Part shown: positions 36,201 through 50,600 of the stretch, piece after piece
How the letters are laid out: each line of letters opens with the position of its first letter
Numbering within the stretch: position 1 is the stretch's first letter
Assembly (NCBI RefSeq): GCF_042242105.1
Contig: NC_092013.1
Location: 12,951,618-13,015,617 of the forward strand
Direction: 5' to 3'
DNA: 64,000 nt
DNA from: Pempheris klunzingeri
Lineage: Eukaryota; Chordata; Actinopteri; Acropomatiformes; Pempheridae
Translations under genes and position numbers: made by a program
Notes under the pieces: generated by a model
The model's database searches: none
Told to the model about the DNA's origin: nothing
Seen by the model: the letters and a program-made list of their open reading frames with translations, nothing else

Positions 36201-39200
36201 CCTCTCCATACCATGGAGGTTCACACGTCCATACCATTTATATTATATTAGGTTAAGGGCTTTTGCTCTCCTCAGTAACTGACTGAACATATTGAGGACC
36301 CAGCTGAGCTGTATGGCTGCTGCCAGCGTGTTGGTGGTGTGATAATGGATGACTGTTACATGAAGGGGCTTAGCTGGTTGTGAACACAGTGTTCTGCTGT
36401 ATATATCAGCAGTGCCACAGCTCCTGAATATGACAACAGTGTGAGGACTGGTTATACAGAGCCAGAGCTCCCTGTTTTATCCCTGTTTGTCGTGTGTCAG
36501 GCTCTGTCTGCAGAGTATACACCTGGCTGTTTACTAACCCAGTGGAGAGGTATTTACTCACACAATACTCTGTGTATGTGTGTGCGTGTGTGTCATCAGA
36601 TCAAATCTATGTGTCTGGTTAGGGATAACAGCTTGTGCATCTGTCTTTGTATAATTGTAGTTTTGCGACCACAGTCACTACATGGTGCTGGTGTTTTGTG
36701 TTTGATGAAGCCTGTTGCCGGTAGATTTTGTGCAGCTGTCATGACGCGCTTGGTCCCGCACTCGTGTTTGCTGTTTACTCAGATGTGGGCCGCTGGTGTC
36801 ATCTGCAACATGACTGAAATATGCTTTGTCTGGCGAGAGGATTCAATGATAGCATGTTTGCTGAAAGCCAACACCAGCAAGTGTGCGAAGCTCTTCCCTG
36901 AGCAAACAGATTTATAAACAATAAGAACATTTAATTTGTATGATATCCTTTCATTGTCACTTTTCACATTTGATCACGCCTGTAAAGTTTACCCTCCCTT
37001 TTAGGTTGACATAAATCTTCTACTCTCTTCATCTTATATAAAATTCCATATTTTATCCACTTTTAGATATTAGATTGAGTTGTCGCCTCAGTCCTTAGAC
37101 TAACGTATAATGTTGGTCTATTTAGTCAAAGCTGTATAATTCAATATAATAATCAGTTACTAGTGTATTTATCACAGCCCATCAAAACTGCACGTCTACT
37201 GTACTTTGCAGCAATTTGATTTAGGAAAACACCTTCACTTAACTTCCCTTTTCAATGTTATGTAACTCCTTCTAGAGGAAGCTGAAGTGTGAGTCAGCAG
37301 CAGCAGAGCTTTATTGCGCTACGGTATATGCTGCATTGAATTAGCTAATTACTCCACTCATCACAGCACTGCAAGGACAGCTGATATGTTGTGTACCTCA
37401 TAAGCCACGCTGATTAAAAACTTCAAAGAGTTAGCACGATAAATATACATATAGAATCTTAATCGTTAAATATAATTGTTGTGTATTACAGGTGTTACGT
37501 AACCTGCCATTATTCTGGTTTGGTCCGTCCGTCTGTGTTAACACATGGACATATACATCAAATGCACACATGCACTATTCATGCACACGAAGAGTAGAGC
37601 TGCTCTTCTAAAAGCCCCTTTATGGCTTGTAATATTTGCACAGGGCCTGTACTCATGATTCTCTCTCTCCCTCACCAGAATGAAAGACGAGTGGCCAAAG
37701 ATGGATGACCAACTGATGAGAACATAAAGGATTTATAATATGATTCATAGTTTCTAACCTCTAATTTAAATCAAATGTTATAAACTGCATATTCCACCGC
37801 AGCTACACTCAGTACATTCAGGCCTTAGATATTGCTGAAGACGCTGAAGCCATGTCCTCTCTACTTTGGGTTTTAGCAATCTGGGAGGGTATTTAAACTC
37901 ACTAATTAAAAATATAACACTATAGGCTGATATCAGTATAGTTTAAGCCTCAAAACTGAAATGTTAAAAATAAAATCAGTACAAATCATCAGCAGTGTAT
38001 AGTGCTACAGTGCTCTGTCATATAGCTGTTGATCCTAGTGTACAAGAGGTTTCTAGCAATTGTTAGACCTGCAGTAACATACTTAGATTGCACTCATTTA
38101 AGGCCAACCGATGAATAAATACAGGATTCCCCACCTTCCTGGCAGTGCAAGCCGTGTTTAGGCCTCCATGTTGGACTCACCTCAGTATTACTAAAATGTT
38201 GACTATGGTCCTGAATAGTGTCAAAGACAATGTACACATCCCCTACATGATGATCCCCCTACGACAACTTTGCACGTTTGAACATTCGTAATTTGCCCAT
38301 TTTGTTGATGCCTTCGCTTTGATTTACACAGCTCATTGTTTCCTTTGTTTATTAAAAGCATGTCATGTTGTATATGACAAACTGTATCACCAAATATATG
38401 TTATGTTACTGTTTCATCCCAAATTTAGTGAATTTCTCCACTCTAGTTTGATGGTGGCAAAATGTACCATACATGAACACATATTGACAAAGCAATATGT
38501 AGAAATATTCTGTTCCAGTTCACTGAAGAATCACAAAAGGCAGCTTTTATTTTCTGAGCAGTGCCCAAGGGGACTCACAACAATGAGCCTTTGTTAGGAT
38601 CTCAATAGGCCTGAAGATGTAGAACAAATATATTTTAAAATTATGTTTAGTTGCTGCTGACCTTTCCCTTAATGTTAAACCATCTGTTTATCTCCAGTGT
38701 GCACTGTCTACTAAACAGTAATACATGGAAAATTATCATTTTAAGTAAAGTTTAGGGGCCTAAACTACAAAAAGATATTTACGATTTGTCATAAAACCAG
38801 TTTTTAATTAAAGAGTCATATGTTGTTTAATGTTTCACAGCGACTCAAATATTGTATCAGCCAGCTGGTGGATCTAAATCCAAATCCATAGTCATTTTGA
38901 ACTGCAATAAAGTTACTGTAAATCAAACCAATGCAATGTGCATATCCCTTCTATTGATATGTGAAGGGTGATTAATGTAACTGCCCACTTCATTGGAAGC
39001 CAATGAATCACCGTGTAACACTGCAATCTTGATAAGAGCCACAGAGAGAGAATCAATAAGAGCAAAGCAGAAAAGTATGTCTTGGGAGTCTGGCAACACT
39101 GATGAAAATGGAGGCATTTTCTCTCATCCATCAACTTGGTTACTAATTAGCACAGTTCTCCAATCAGCAAGGAAACAAATACCATGCAGAACTGAAAGTC

Positions 39201-39290
39201 ATAAATACTTTATGCGGCTAAACTATTCTTTGGTGGAGAGGTGGACACATTTTACCTGGTTTACAGCTGTGTACTTCAGTGTCAGCTCTC

Positions 39291-39360
<70 letters not shown>

Positions 39361-42300
39361 TAGCTGCTTGCTGCGTTGTCACATAAAGTCAGATCGGCCG
39401 AGAGAAACTGTCAGCAGAAGCAAAAGTATTATTAGCTTTGACCTTTCATGGTAACTTCTTCAGGTAAAACACAAATGTGTTCTGCCAGTGCTTGGATGAC
39501 CGCCAAAATCCCATCTCCTGGAGTTTATTCTAATATCTGCCAGAGCTATACGTGAGTTAATATGCAAGGTTAATAGAGGCTACTCTGTCCATGGCCTCAT
39601 AGATAAGAGCTCAGCCTGCAAACACTAATTAATTTCATTGTTGATTAATCTGCCGGTGATTTTTTAATTGAACGTTTTGTCCATATATGTCAGAAAATAG
39701 TGAAAAACTCTAATGATAATTTCCCACATCTTCAAATTGCCTGGTATATTCATCAAAATGCAAAGATATTTCATTTAATGCTTAAAATCCTCACATTTGA
39801 GTTGCTCAAAGCTTTTGCTTGAAAAATTACTGAAACATTTCATCGATAGTTGCAAATTAATTTTCTGTCACTGAACTAATCGATTAATCGACTAATTGTT
39901 CCATCTCTTAATTACAGCTCCTCAACAAAATACAATAAAACTGATCCGAGATTTATTTTGCCTACACACTATAGGCCGGTCTAGCTGCTTTATTTCAACC
40001 AGTAAAGCTGTTGCTATGTACAAGTGCTGAGTTGTATTCACACAGCCACAGTATGTGTGATCTCAGGTCTAGTGGCATAAGTGCTAGCTTTGCCCTTAAA
40101 CATTTCAGTCATGTTGGTTCAAGTCTGTTTTTGAACTTTTCTCAGCCAAGCAGCCCTTCAACAGAAAGCACATCCTACCCCGGTGTAATACACTTTATTC
40201 ACTCTGCTGGCTTGGTTTTGCTTTCGCTGTTGGTGAATTGATAGTAAGTCATTACTCAGCATGCCTAAACCTCAGCCTGAGCATGTATGCGCACGTTGTT
40301 TTTCATTTATTACTTTTAATTAAAATGTTTACCCTACATAAGACTCCTGCTTGGAAACCAGTATTTCAGAATTCAATGTGCTCACATGGGGAAAAAATGA
40401 ATGAAAATTTCACAAATGAATGCAACTGTAGTCTCTGCATTAAACACTATATGATAATGCATGATGAGGAAAGACAGCACAAAGTGAGAGCTGTGTGATG
40501 TATCCATCCTCACCCTCTCACCTTCAGAAATAGAACAGAAACCAAAGGCGAGCGTGTCGACTTCAGTCTCTCTGTGGAGAGTCTCCATAGATCACGCTGA
40601 TTTGCATACTGGTGTTAATATTAACATTTGTTGCCTCAGGATTTTCCTTGAACACCACGGTCTATTAAAACATAGCAGGACTGGTCCACACTTTCTCTTT
40701 AGACTCACAACTAGCTATTACAAAGATGCATAAACTTAGAACCTTGACGCACAAGCACAACTATTGATCTCAGATGTAGTTGATGTGCTGTTATGTGTTG
40801 TAAGTGGATCTTTTATGTTTGCACATTAAGTGGTGGGCCTATATCATGCTGAAATTCACTCTTCCGCAACAATAGTGAATTGGATGGAGTAGGAGTGGCC
40901 GTCTTGGTGAAATGATGTGTGAAGCTTTGGATTGGTGTTGTTTTTATTGGCAGTGATGGAGAGATCATCCCGTTGGCAGTGGGTGTGTTTGCATTTACAT
41001 GCATCTTTTAAATCATTCTCATTAGACCAAACCAGCACTTTCATTTTGGCTCTAATAGAGACAATTTTAAGTTACATGAGCCTAATTTTCTGAACATTAC
41101 TGAAGGGAGGTTGGAGTAGTAAGATGGACACACAGATGGTGTTGAAATCTCCTCTAAGGCGGATGATATGTGGTACTTTTCCATGTCACTCCTACACCAA
41201 AGTCTGTCATTTGCAAAGTGCGTCTGAATGCACGCAGACACACACGTTTCCAGCAGGTCCTTGAGCTTGTTTGATATATACTGCAGCTTGAACTGTGGAT
41301 GGAAAGCAGTTGTCATGAGGGAGATTGTCAGTCTATTGACAGCTAGGTCACTGATTTAGTAACCATGGTTTAAATCAATCCAAGGACATCTATAGACTCG
41401 AGAGAGGATCGAAAATGAAAGTAAAGGGAGCGATGGAGAAAATATCCCACGTGTGCAACGCAACTCCCGGCTTAATATTTGTGCTAACAGAAAATGTAAT
41501 AAAAATGTTTAAATCCTTTTTAGGAAATTAAAAGCAGAAGAGTATTTCCATACAATACATGTATATATATCAGAACTATTTTGTCAAACTGTACATAAGT
41601 GCTTCATGTCTACTTTTTGTTGCTAATGGCAAAGGCATAACAGGCATTACCGGAGCAGGACTAAGTCTGTGTGTCCTACAGTCCTACAAGACATTTCATT
41701 AAAAATCACAAATTTGAGGCCAGTGACATTCATCCTCAGGGGACCATGAATGGTCTCATGAACCCAACATTGTGTGCCAAACCATTAATTAGAAGCTGAG
41801 ATATTTCACTTTCCCATGTTGATAGCAAAAATCTTTACAAAATTTCATGTCAATCCAGTAGTTGCTGAGATATTTCAGTCTGGACTAAAGTGGTAGATCA
41901 ACCAACATTGCTATCCCTGGAGCCACAGGGCTAGCAAGGTTAAAAAGGACTGTGATGTTGTACCTCTTTACTTTCTAGTCTGTTCTACTTTATTAGGGCT
42001 GTTATAATTTCTTTTCCGTACTCTCAAAACAGTATGTCAGGGATGTTTGACAAGGGTCTACCTTTTTATCTCTCCTGCTTGTGACATTCATGAACAGGAT
42101 ATCAAAGCACAGCTGAGGCCTGGAGCTTGCCCAGCAGGGTAATATTTGAGTGGCATCTCTTCTATTTGCGGATGATGTTGTCCTTTTGGCTTCATCGTAC
42201 CGTGGCTCACAATGTCCACTGGAGCAGTTTGCTGCTGAGAGTGAAGCAGTTGGTGGATTGCTCAATTCAAGGTATGGGGGGCACGTTGGTTATTCAAGTG

Positions 42301-44573
42301 GAAGAATTCAGGTGCCTTGGGGTTTTATTCATGAAAGATGGTAAAAAGGATTGTAAGATTGACCGCCGTTAAGGGGCACTGGCTGCAGGAATGCCGGCTT
42401 TGTATCAGTCTCTGAGTAGTAAAGACAGAGCTGAGCTATAAAGAAAGGCTCTCAGTTTAACAGTCACAATCTGTGGGTAGTGACTGAAAGAATGAGTTTG
42501 TGGATACAATCAGCTGAGATGAGACTCCTGGTTTCACTCCATGAGGAGCTCAGAGATTTGGGAGGATCTTGTTATTGGGCTCTTTCGCTGTGACAGGAGC
42601 CAGTTTATGTGGATTTAGAGGATTTAGTAAGAATGCGCCTTGGCCACCTACCTTTAGAAGTGCTCAGAGCATGACTGTCTAAGGGGGGATGCAACGGTAG
42701 ACTATGGAAGCACAACGGGGATTACATCCCCCAGCTGGCCTGGGAGTGCTTGGTATTCCCCCAGGAGGAGGGGAAATGATGTTTGGGCGGCTCTCCTCAC
42801 CCTGTGCCCAGAATAGATTATTCAAAAATAGGTGGATATTAATGTTGTTTAGACTAAGGTCTGCTTGTTTTAACACATTTTCCTATCAGGGCTTTAACAC
42901 TGGGATGTCCTCCTCCTTTACCCTTGTTTCCACAGATCACCAAGCAGCAGCTTCAGCAGACCAAGGATCGTTTCCAGGCCTTCCTCAATGGAGACACACA
43001 AATCGTGGCTGATGAGGCATTCATCAACGCTGTGCAGAGCTACAACGAGGTACCGACACACCATAACTGTAGCAGCCCAGTCAGAACCATTTTGTTTTCC
43101 AAGCGCAGGGGCTTGATGCTTTCAAGTTAATCACAGAATGTGTTGTGCTATCGCTCTAATACTGATATCTGTCACAATTTTGTGACAAAACTGATGCTTA
43201 GTATTTGTTCCTGTATATGTGCTGCATCCTCTGATTTACTTTTGTAGCAGATTTAAAACCAGAAATGACCAGCTTTCAGTCTACAATGTCAAAAAGCACC
43301 AGACAGTCCCATTGCTATTCCATGTCAAAATGCCTGTATGCAGACAGCTGAGTGGTAAAATGGTGGCTGAAGCTTTTCACTGCACAGATTATGAGTCAGA
43401 GCATGTGGCTGACACAGCCATCTTTCCCAACCTCACTATTCAATTCGCAGATGAAAAAGTCATTATTACCATGCATAAAATACAAAAGCTATAGCAGATA
43501 GTGGGATACGTTAAAGGCCAAATCCATGATGGAAAAACAGGCATAGCAATTATGAAAAATTGAAGTACAAGTTTTGAAATATCATGAAACACATATATAG
43601 ACACATAATGCCAAGGACGTTAATTACAGCATGACCTCTCCAGTATGTGACAGCTAACCAGGAATTTAGTATATTGTCTAACATTTTATGTTTAATGGGA
43701 GGGGGATAAGAAAATAAGAAATGTTCCTAAAAGTGGGGATTTTTAAAATTCACACTTGAAAGCTTTAAAACATGTATCCGGTCTTGTTTACTGTTCACTC
43801 ACATACTGCAATCACAAATGAATTTAGTCATATTTATTGGCCTGTGATTGTGGCTTTTGAGACAATTATGCCCTGATGTACTGTTGTAATGAACTTAATT
43901 ATTGTGTGGCTAGAAAATTTAATAAGTTATCAGAAGATCATTGAAAATGTTCTGATAAAAATTACCTGCTAACGTAATTGGAAACACTTTTAAAAGTAAA
44001 ACACTGTTTTAAAAAGTGTGTTTGCCAGACATTGGTAAGACACTGACCGATCTGTTGGGTCATTTAGCACTTTGTCTCCAGGGTGCAGATCTCTTTATTC
44101 ACTTTGTCTGAAAGAAAGTTAAGTTAATCAAAAAATATGCTTGTCCGCTTAAAGTGGCATGTTTAGTGAAACAGTAAGGTTCACTACTATTAGCTAAATT
44201 ATGGATGATCACAGGTTGCTTTGTCTACTGTCTTTGTTCCTAAATGCTGTAGTCTGCTTTTCTCAAATAAAGAAAAAAAGACTGACTTAACATCTTATTC
44301 ATTTCAGCCTGCAAACCTTTGTTATCTGCTGATACGTGCACCAAATGACAAGGGTAATGTACTACTGTACTGTAATGTTTCAGTACAGTAGAGGCTGCTA
44401 TTTAGCCATAATGGATGCTAAGGACAAAATGTGACTGTCAGAGTGACAAAGCAGCCTGCAATGATGGTTACTTTGCTTGATGCTGTGACAATATAGCCTC
44501 GTCTGTCCCTGTTCCTGTTAGTCTGTCATTAGCAGGAGACCGAATGCAGCCTTGGCTGTGTTGAGTCACAGCC

Positions 44574-44615
<42 letters not shown>

Positions 44616-47600
44616 GTGCCACTGAATTTTCAATTCAAAATGAACAAAAACAAATAAATGTTTCCCTTTTGCTAATGAGGGCAGACATTTACTGTTTGAA
44701 ACAGAATGTCACAGAAATGGTTTTCATAACTCCTGTGCCATGTACTCTACTATATATATATATATACACACAGTAAAAGTGTCTGTCTTCAGCTATCATT
44801 GCTGATCATTTAAGATAATAAGTGTGCCTTTAGTATCTTCTATCTCTTACATAACTGCAATTAGTGACATTGGTCTCTCACCACAACGTAGGTGTTCCTA
44901 AAGAGCGACCGTGTGGCTAAAATGGTCCAGAGCGGCGGCTTCTCGGCCAGTGATTTCAGGGAAGTGTTCAAGAGGCACATCGAGAAGCGTGTGCGCAGCC
45001 TTCCAGAGATTGACGGTCTGAGCAAGGAGACTGTGCTCAGCTCATGGATGGCCAAGTTTGACACCATCTACCGAGGTGACGAGGATCCGCGCAAGGCGCA
45101 GCAACGCATGACTGCCAGTGCGGCCTCTGAGCTCATCCTCAGCAAGGACCAGCTGTACGAGATGTTCCAGAACATCCTTGGCATCAAAAAGTTTGAGCAC
45201 CAGCTGCTTTATCAAGCCTGTCAGGTAAGATCGCAAACCTACAGGTGATACGTCTCAGAAGGTTTTCACATCTGGCCCAAAAGTGCTGGCAGAATTGTTT
45301 CAGTTTTTCCAAATGTCTGAGTTGGTGGAGGGACCATTATTTTCACACATAAGTTTGCTCTACTACAATACACATCTACGGTATGCTACATACATCACGA
45401 ACATCTAAGTTTCAAAATATTGCGAGTATGAAATGGTTTCCTACATTCAATATTTTCTGTATTTCAATATTTTAATATAGCTACATTGTGTTTTTGTTTT
45501 TCGCTATACCATAAACTGCAGACCACAATACTCTCTTCCTGGCCATAATAATGATCTTGTTGAACTGCAGCATGAACGGATTGGATGGTTCTAGAGCAGA
45601 AAGAGATAGTCGATTAATCACTTCTGTTGTTCAACAGATAATTCATCTGTAGAAATTTTCAATTAGTCATTTGTGTTGTTGAATTGAGCAAAAATGCCAA
45701 ATGTTTGCTGGCTCCAGCTCCTTTGAATTCCCCCTTCTTCTTTTTTACTTCATTGTAATTAGAACATCTTTGAGATTTGGACTGTTGGACAGAAAATTGA
45801 AAGCATTTGAAGGCGTTGCTGTGAGCTTTCAGAACTTGTGATGCGCACTTTTTGTAAAATCTCTTTTATTGACCTCTGACACATTAGACAGTACCTTTCA
45901 TAATTCACCAAATGTTTGATGATGTTTGAAAAAAAAAAAAAAAAAGAATGATCTGAAAAAACCCTCTACACAATCTATCTCAATAAAGCAACATAGGGTT
46001 GGGGTAATGGACATGAAATTACCAGATTATCAAAATTTGTCAAAATAATCCATGCAAAGTGATGTTTAATGAGACGAATACTCAAAAATATTCACACTTT
46101 GCCATAGACAACAGGTCATTATTTTCAATTGTGTTTAATGGACATTTTTTAACTAAATAAGTAAATATGTCTACTCAAGATATATCTTCTGACACAAGGC
46201 CAGCAATACTTCATTGTAGGGGAGATATGTTGAGATTGCAGGTGGATAATATTGAACACTGGGGTGAATGTGTCAGACATAATTCTCCTTCCCTTTCTGT
46301 CTGTACCGCTTTACTGCTCTCTATGGGAATGCTGAAGGCAGCACTAATGTATTCTATCTTCAGAGGCTTGATTAAAAGTCTTATCACGACAGGATTTGCA
46401 GTAGGGCTTCCACACGTTTACATCTGCTTATCATTTAATAGATAAAAAAAACACACCTCTTCATTTCATTTGATCTAATGGACCCACCTCTTAGAAGCCA
46501 CTGAGTTTTAAAATGCTGAATTTCTTTGGACCAGGTGTCATCCTTCTTTCAACAGTTGCTAATGTTTAAATCTGCGCAGACGGCATGAGGTGCTGTTAAA
46601 CAAATTAGATTGTTCAGTATCGTTCAAATGTCTCAGTTGGCAAAGATCAATATTGGCTCTGTTCTGCAGAGTGTTCATTTGTTAGATGCCACTAATGCTG
46701 AGGTGCAATACATCGCCATAGCCTCCAAATCCAGTGTGTATTTTTCCTCCCAAGCCTTTGAAGATACTTAACCTAGTTTTTCTTTCTATTTTTTTTAAAC
46801 CTGCTGGCAGCAGAGCTGTTGGTATAGGGTCAGAAATCTGCATGCAGAACATTATAACATTTCCCTGAACAGATCCCACACTGAGCAATACACAGCAACA
46901 GAAGAACATTCAACACCATCATAAAAGGCATATATGCTGTGTGTACAACTTCATACTGTGCTGTTATACTGATTTGTAGTAACTGATTCAGGCCATAACG
47001 GTGAAGAGGCACAGATTTGTATTTGTATCAACATGTGAATGAGTAGCACAAATTTTGCATGTATGTTTTTACTCCAGCTGCTTTTCTTTTGTCCTTTGTT
47101 TTGCTTGCTGTTAAAATAAATATACCCATAAGCAACCAGCAGCCATATATTGCCCTCTGCTAAGTGATAAAATCCCCACTTAAAAAGGAGATGCGGCAAT
47201 CCAGTCAGCATGGCTCAGGGCTGCTGGGATTTTATGAAAGGTTTTCATTGGTAGGCTAGGATTCAGAGGCCATCATTTTTTAGCTGTTATCACAAGGGAT
47301 TTACATTTTTGCAGTTACATCCAAATAGTAGAAAGGAAGCACTGGTCTATTTCTGTCTTATGCTGAAGTAAGAGCAGCCCTTGGAAATGACTAACAGACT
47401 GATTTGACTGGTATGGCCAGCGGCTCCACCAGCCACTCTCTGAACCATTCTCAACTCCCTGATGGCTGCACAGTAATTTAGCTGTGGTGACACAAGCATG
47501 ACCAAACAACTGTAAGAAAATGTGTTCTGGTGTCTACATTGCAAAGCGGTTTTGCAAACCATAACAGGTTTCTGTCACAAAAGGATTTGTGTTTGAGAAC

Positions 47601-50600
47601 CTGGCCGCCGTGGTATGGTTCAGATCTTAGTTGAACTAAACCAGCTGTGGAAGAAATATGGCGATATATTGCGATACTCTGTGACCCGATAGGATATCGA
47701 TTTTTCATCTTCTAATATCGATTTTTTTTTTTTTTAATGAAAATAATGATTTGCATTTCCGACGCCTTGTGAATACAGTACGACTTTAGCACCACTCCAG
47801 TAGATGGCGGTGAAGAGCAAATGTGCGGCGCAGCAGCAATCCTGCAGTAGAGTTGTGCTTAGTAGCTAAAGCCAACAGAAACATGGCTAACAATATTACA
47901 ACACCTTCTCAGTATAAAGCCGACGTTTGGAAACACTTTGGCTTCAAAGTTATAAATGGAAGTAAAAACAACGAGTTTGATAAAAACAACACCGTTTGCA
48001 AGCTCTGTCTCGCTGCAGTGAAATACTGTGGGAACACGACAAACTTGAGAACTCATCTAGCAAGACACCACGCTGAGGTATTGGCACAGAAGCAGCTGCC
48101 GAAGAGTACTGAACCAAACCAAACTACGCTGGATAACTTCCTACCATTTACGTCACCTCGAGCTCAACGCATCACAGATTTACTCTTTATTTTCTTCTCA
48201 GTTATTATGAATACTGTTTCAAAAAAGTCAACCTGCTGTGTCAATTCCCTAACTGTGGGTGGCCTCATGATTTAGCTCATTAGTTCCCACCTGTTATTTG
48301 TTTATGGGGGACACATTAGTGTAACACAACTAAGTTGGAGCACACAGCAGTGGATGAGGACACTTTTAAACACATATAGAACCACTATATTTGACTATTG
48401 CGCAACCGTAAGCTTGTTATTTTGGTTATGATGGGTGTACGATAATTTACCCCAAAATACGATAATTTCGAGTCTGTGGTACGATAATTCTGCATTTCCC
48501 ACCTGGCAACACTGACACCCATGAACCTAAACTGCTTCACCAGCCTCTCCATCTATAGAGATGGTAAAAGGCTATATCACATATATTACAGGGATTATAT
48601 TGTGTCTAACCGTATCTTCAAACAAATGTTGATTTCATTCATGAGAGGTCCAGTACTGTGTTAAAATGTCAAAAACAAAATGTAGTAATTACATCAATTT
48701 ACCATCAAGTGTGCTTGGAAAACACTGAAAATCAATGGGGCTATAGGATGTGAACTCATCAGGACGACCAATGTAGGAGGCAAACAATCCCTTTGTCCCT
48801 CGTGAGATGCTGAGGATTTGGTTGCATCAGGACTTAATCCCACATCGCTGCTCTCTGATTTGTTCCCCCACCACGTCCTGAAAAACATCCTGATAGAGGC
48901 CTTATGGCGTCAAGCTACATGCTAACGCTACATGCTAGTGTGTTAGCCGCTGCTACTCACCTGCCAGGGTGTGAATCCAGTCAGCTGTTTCTTCACCCAG
49001 AGACTGTGAGCGCTCATCCTCTTTGCAGAATCAAGGTAGCTAATGAATGCATACAAAATCATAGCCTGTTAAAGAATAGATAATAGTTGGGTCCGTGTTC
49101 TTTACAGGCTGCTAATAGTTAACTACTGGTTGGAGCTCAGGCTACACTGACCGGGCTAACATAAGCTTAACCTGTGGGCTATAACGTAGCATTACCTTGT
49201 CAGTCAGAGCACAGTGCTGCTAGCCAGCAAACTATTTGAGCAGGACTGAAAAGTAAAATATATCACTGGTAGTTTTCTAACCTGAAGTCTCCTTAAGGTA
49301 AAAACAGGTGTCGGTAGGTAGGTCGGTGAGTTACTGATGGACGTTAATACACCAGCCTGATGCTGGACACTGAAAGTGGATTACGCTAATCTTTTCTGTG
49401 TATCTTGCGCTTTTTAGGTCAAACAGAGTTAACGTATATTTGCGTGACATGATGTCTTCGGGTCTTTCGTAAAGAATTTACATTAAAGTCTGCGGAGAGA
49501 GTCGTTTGTTTTTCAATCAGAAAGGGGCGGGGACGTGTCACAGGCTGAAGTTCCCGGATGTGCCGATCTTACTTCCGTATTCCAGTCGTCACTCTGTTTC
49601 TATGGAGCTGCAAACTACAGAGGTAGATTCAGGACAATATGTGAGGACTGCTTTAGTAAATATCTATGCATGTAAATAAGTACGTTATAATTCTGTAAAC
49701 ACAAATATCTCAATAATTAACATTATACACTGTGGAAATATATTTTTCATAAATTAAATCAAATATATACATTTAATTAACACTGTTTGTTCACTTGTTA
49801 TCCAGCATCGATTTGCATTCAGTTTTACCATCAAACACATTGATTAATGCAGGTTTTAAATACTTTTAGTGAAACTACCTGATTTAAGGCTCAGTCCCAC
49901 TGGGGGCGTCTGCGTTGTGTTGCGGCTGCGACACAGCTGCCGCTGCAGTGCGTCTCAGGAGCGTCTCAGAAGTGGCTTGGCGCTCCTCTCTGTTAAAGAT
50001 ATGCAGGTAGTCTATTTTTGATGTTGGCTGCGGCCTGAAAGCATCAAGCAGCACAGAGCAATGAGGCGGGCACAAGGTCAGACAAACAAACGGCAAAAAG
50101 AATCCGGTCAGTTTATAAAATAAAAGCCGCCGTGCAGCTTTTCAATCGTATACTCCACCATCACATCAATATTATTTTATAACCTGTGGCACTAGGCCAG
50201 ACATTAACCGGTCCAAGGATTTTATTACACCATGTTGACGAGAACTTTGCTTTGGACGTGGAAGAAAATACTTTAGCTGCTGTCTGTAGGCTACAGTACA
50301 ACAAAGCAGAAAATGCACACAAGACATACATTTAAAACATTAGAAGCACAAAAATGACAGGGAAATGACCAAATCAACAAAATCTGAGAAAGTCAACTAA
50401 TCAACCAGGCAAAACACTTCGTGTCTGAAACGCCTCCAGTGGGTTTTACAACCGCGCTGAGGATGGAGCAAAACTGGACCTCAACTGGAACGCGACAGAC
50501 GTGCCTGGTGGGTTTTCGGGGTAACATTAATTAATATATTAGAAATGAAGCATAGACTATAAAATGACAAAAATAGAGAAAATGCCTGGCATTATTTCTC

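Larger units (their letters stand above)
27245..42935 (+). other. cadps: cadps intron 1 (15.7 kb)
   Basis: No exon recognised. It contains repeat copies at 29948-30408, 33066-33392, 34660-35052, 39628-39912 and 41695-41940, (GA)n near 35317-35350, (CA)n at 39294-39356, and a LINE fragment at about 42050-42815. Long open frames at 30713-31210 and 36441-36917 lack any recognisable domain. Confidence 0.7.

Noticed and set aside
36441..36917. 158-codon plus-strand open frame in cadps intron 1
   Set aside because: Cys/Val/Leu-rich with GT-repeat contribution; no domain or splice context.
38993..39454. 153-codon open frame through the (CA)n tract
   Set aside because: The His-Thr run is simply the microsatellite read in frame.
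42704..43012. Open frame spanning LINE end and cadps exon 2 as one gene
   Set aside because: It is a different reading frame from exon 2 and mixes decayed LINE sequence with coding sequence.
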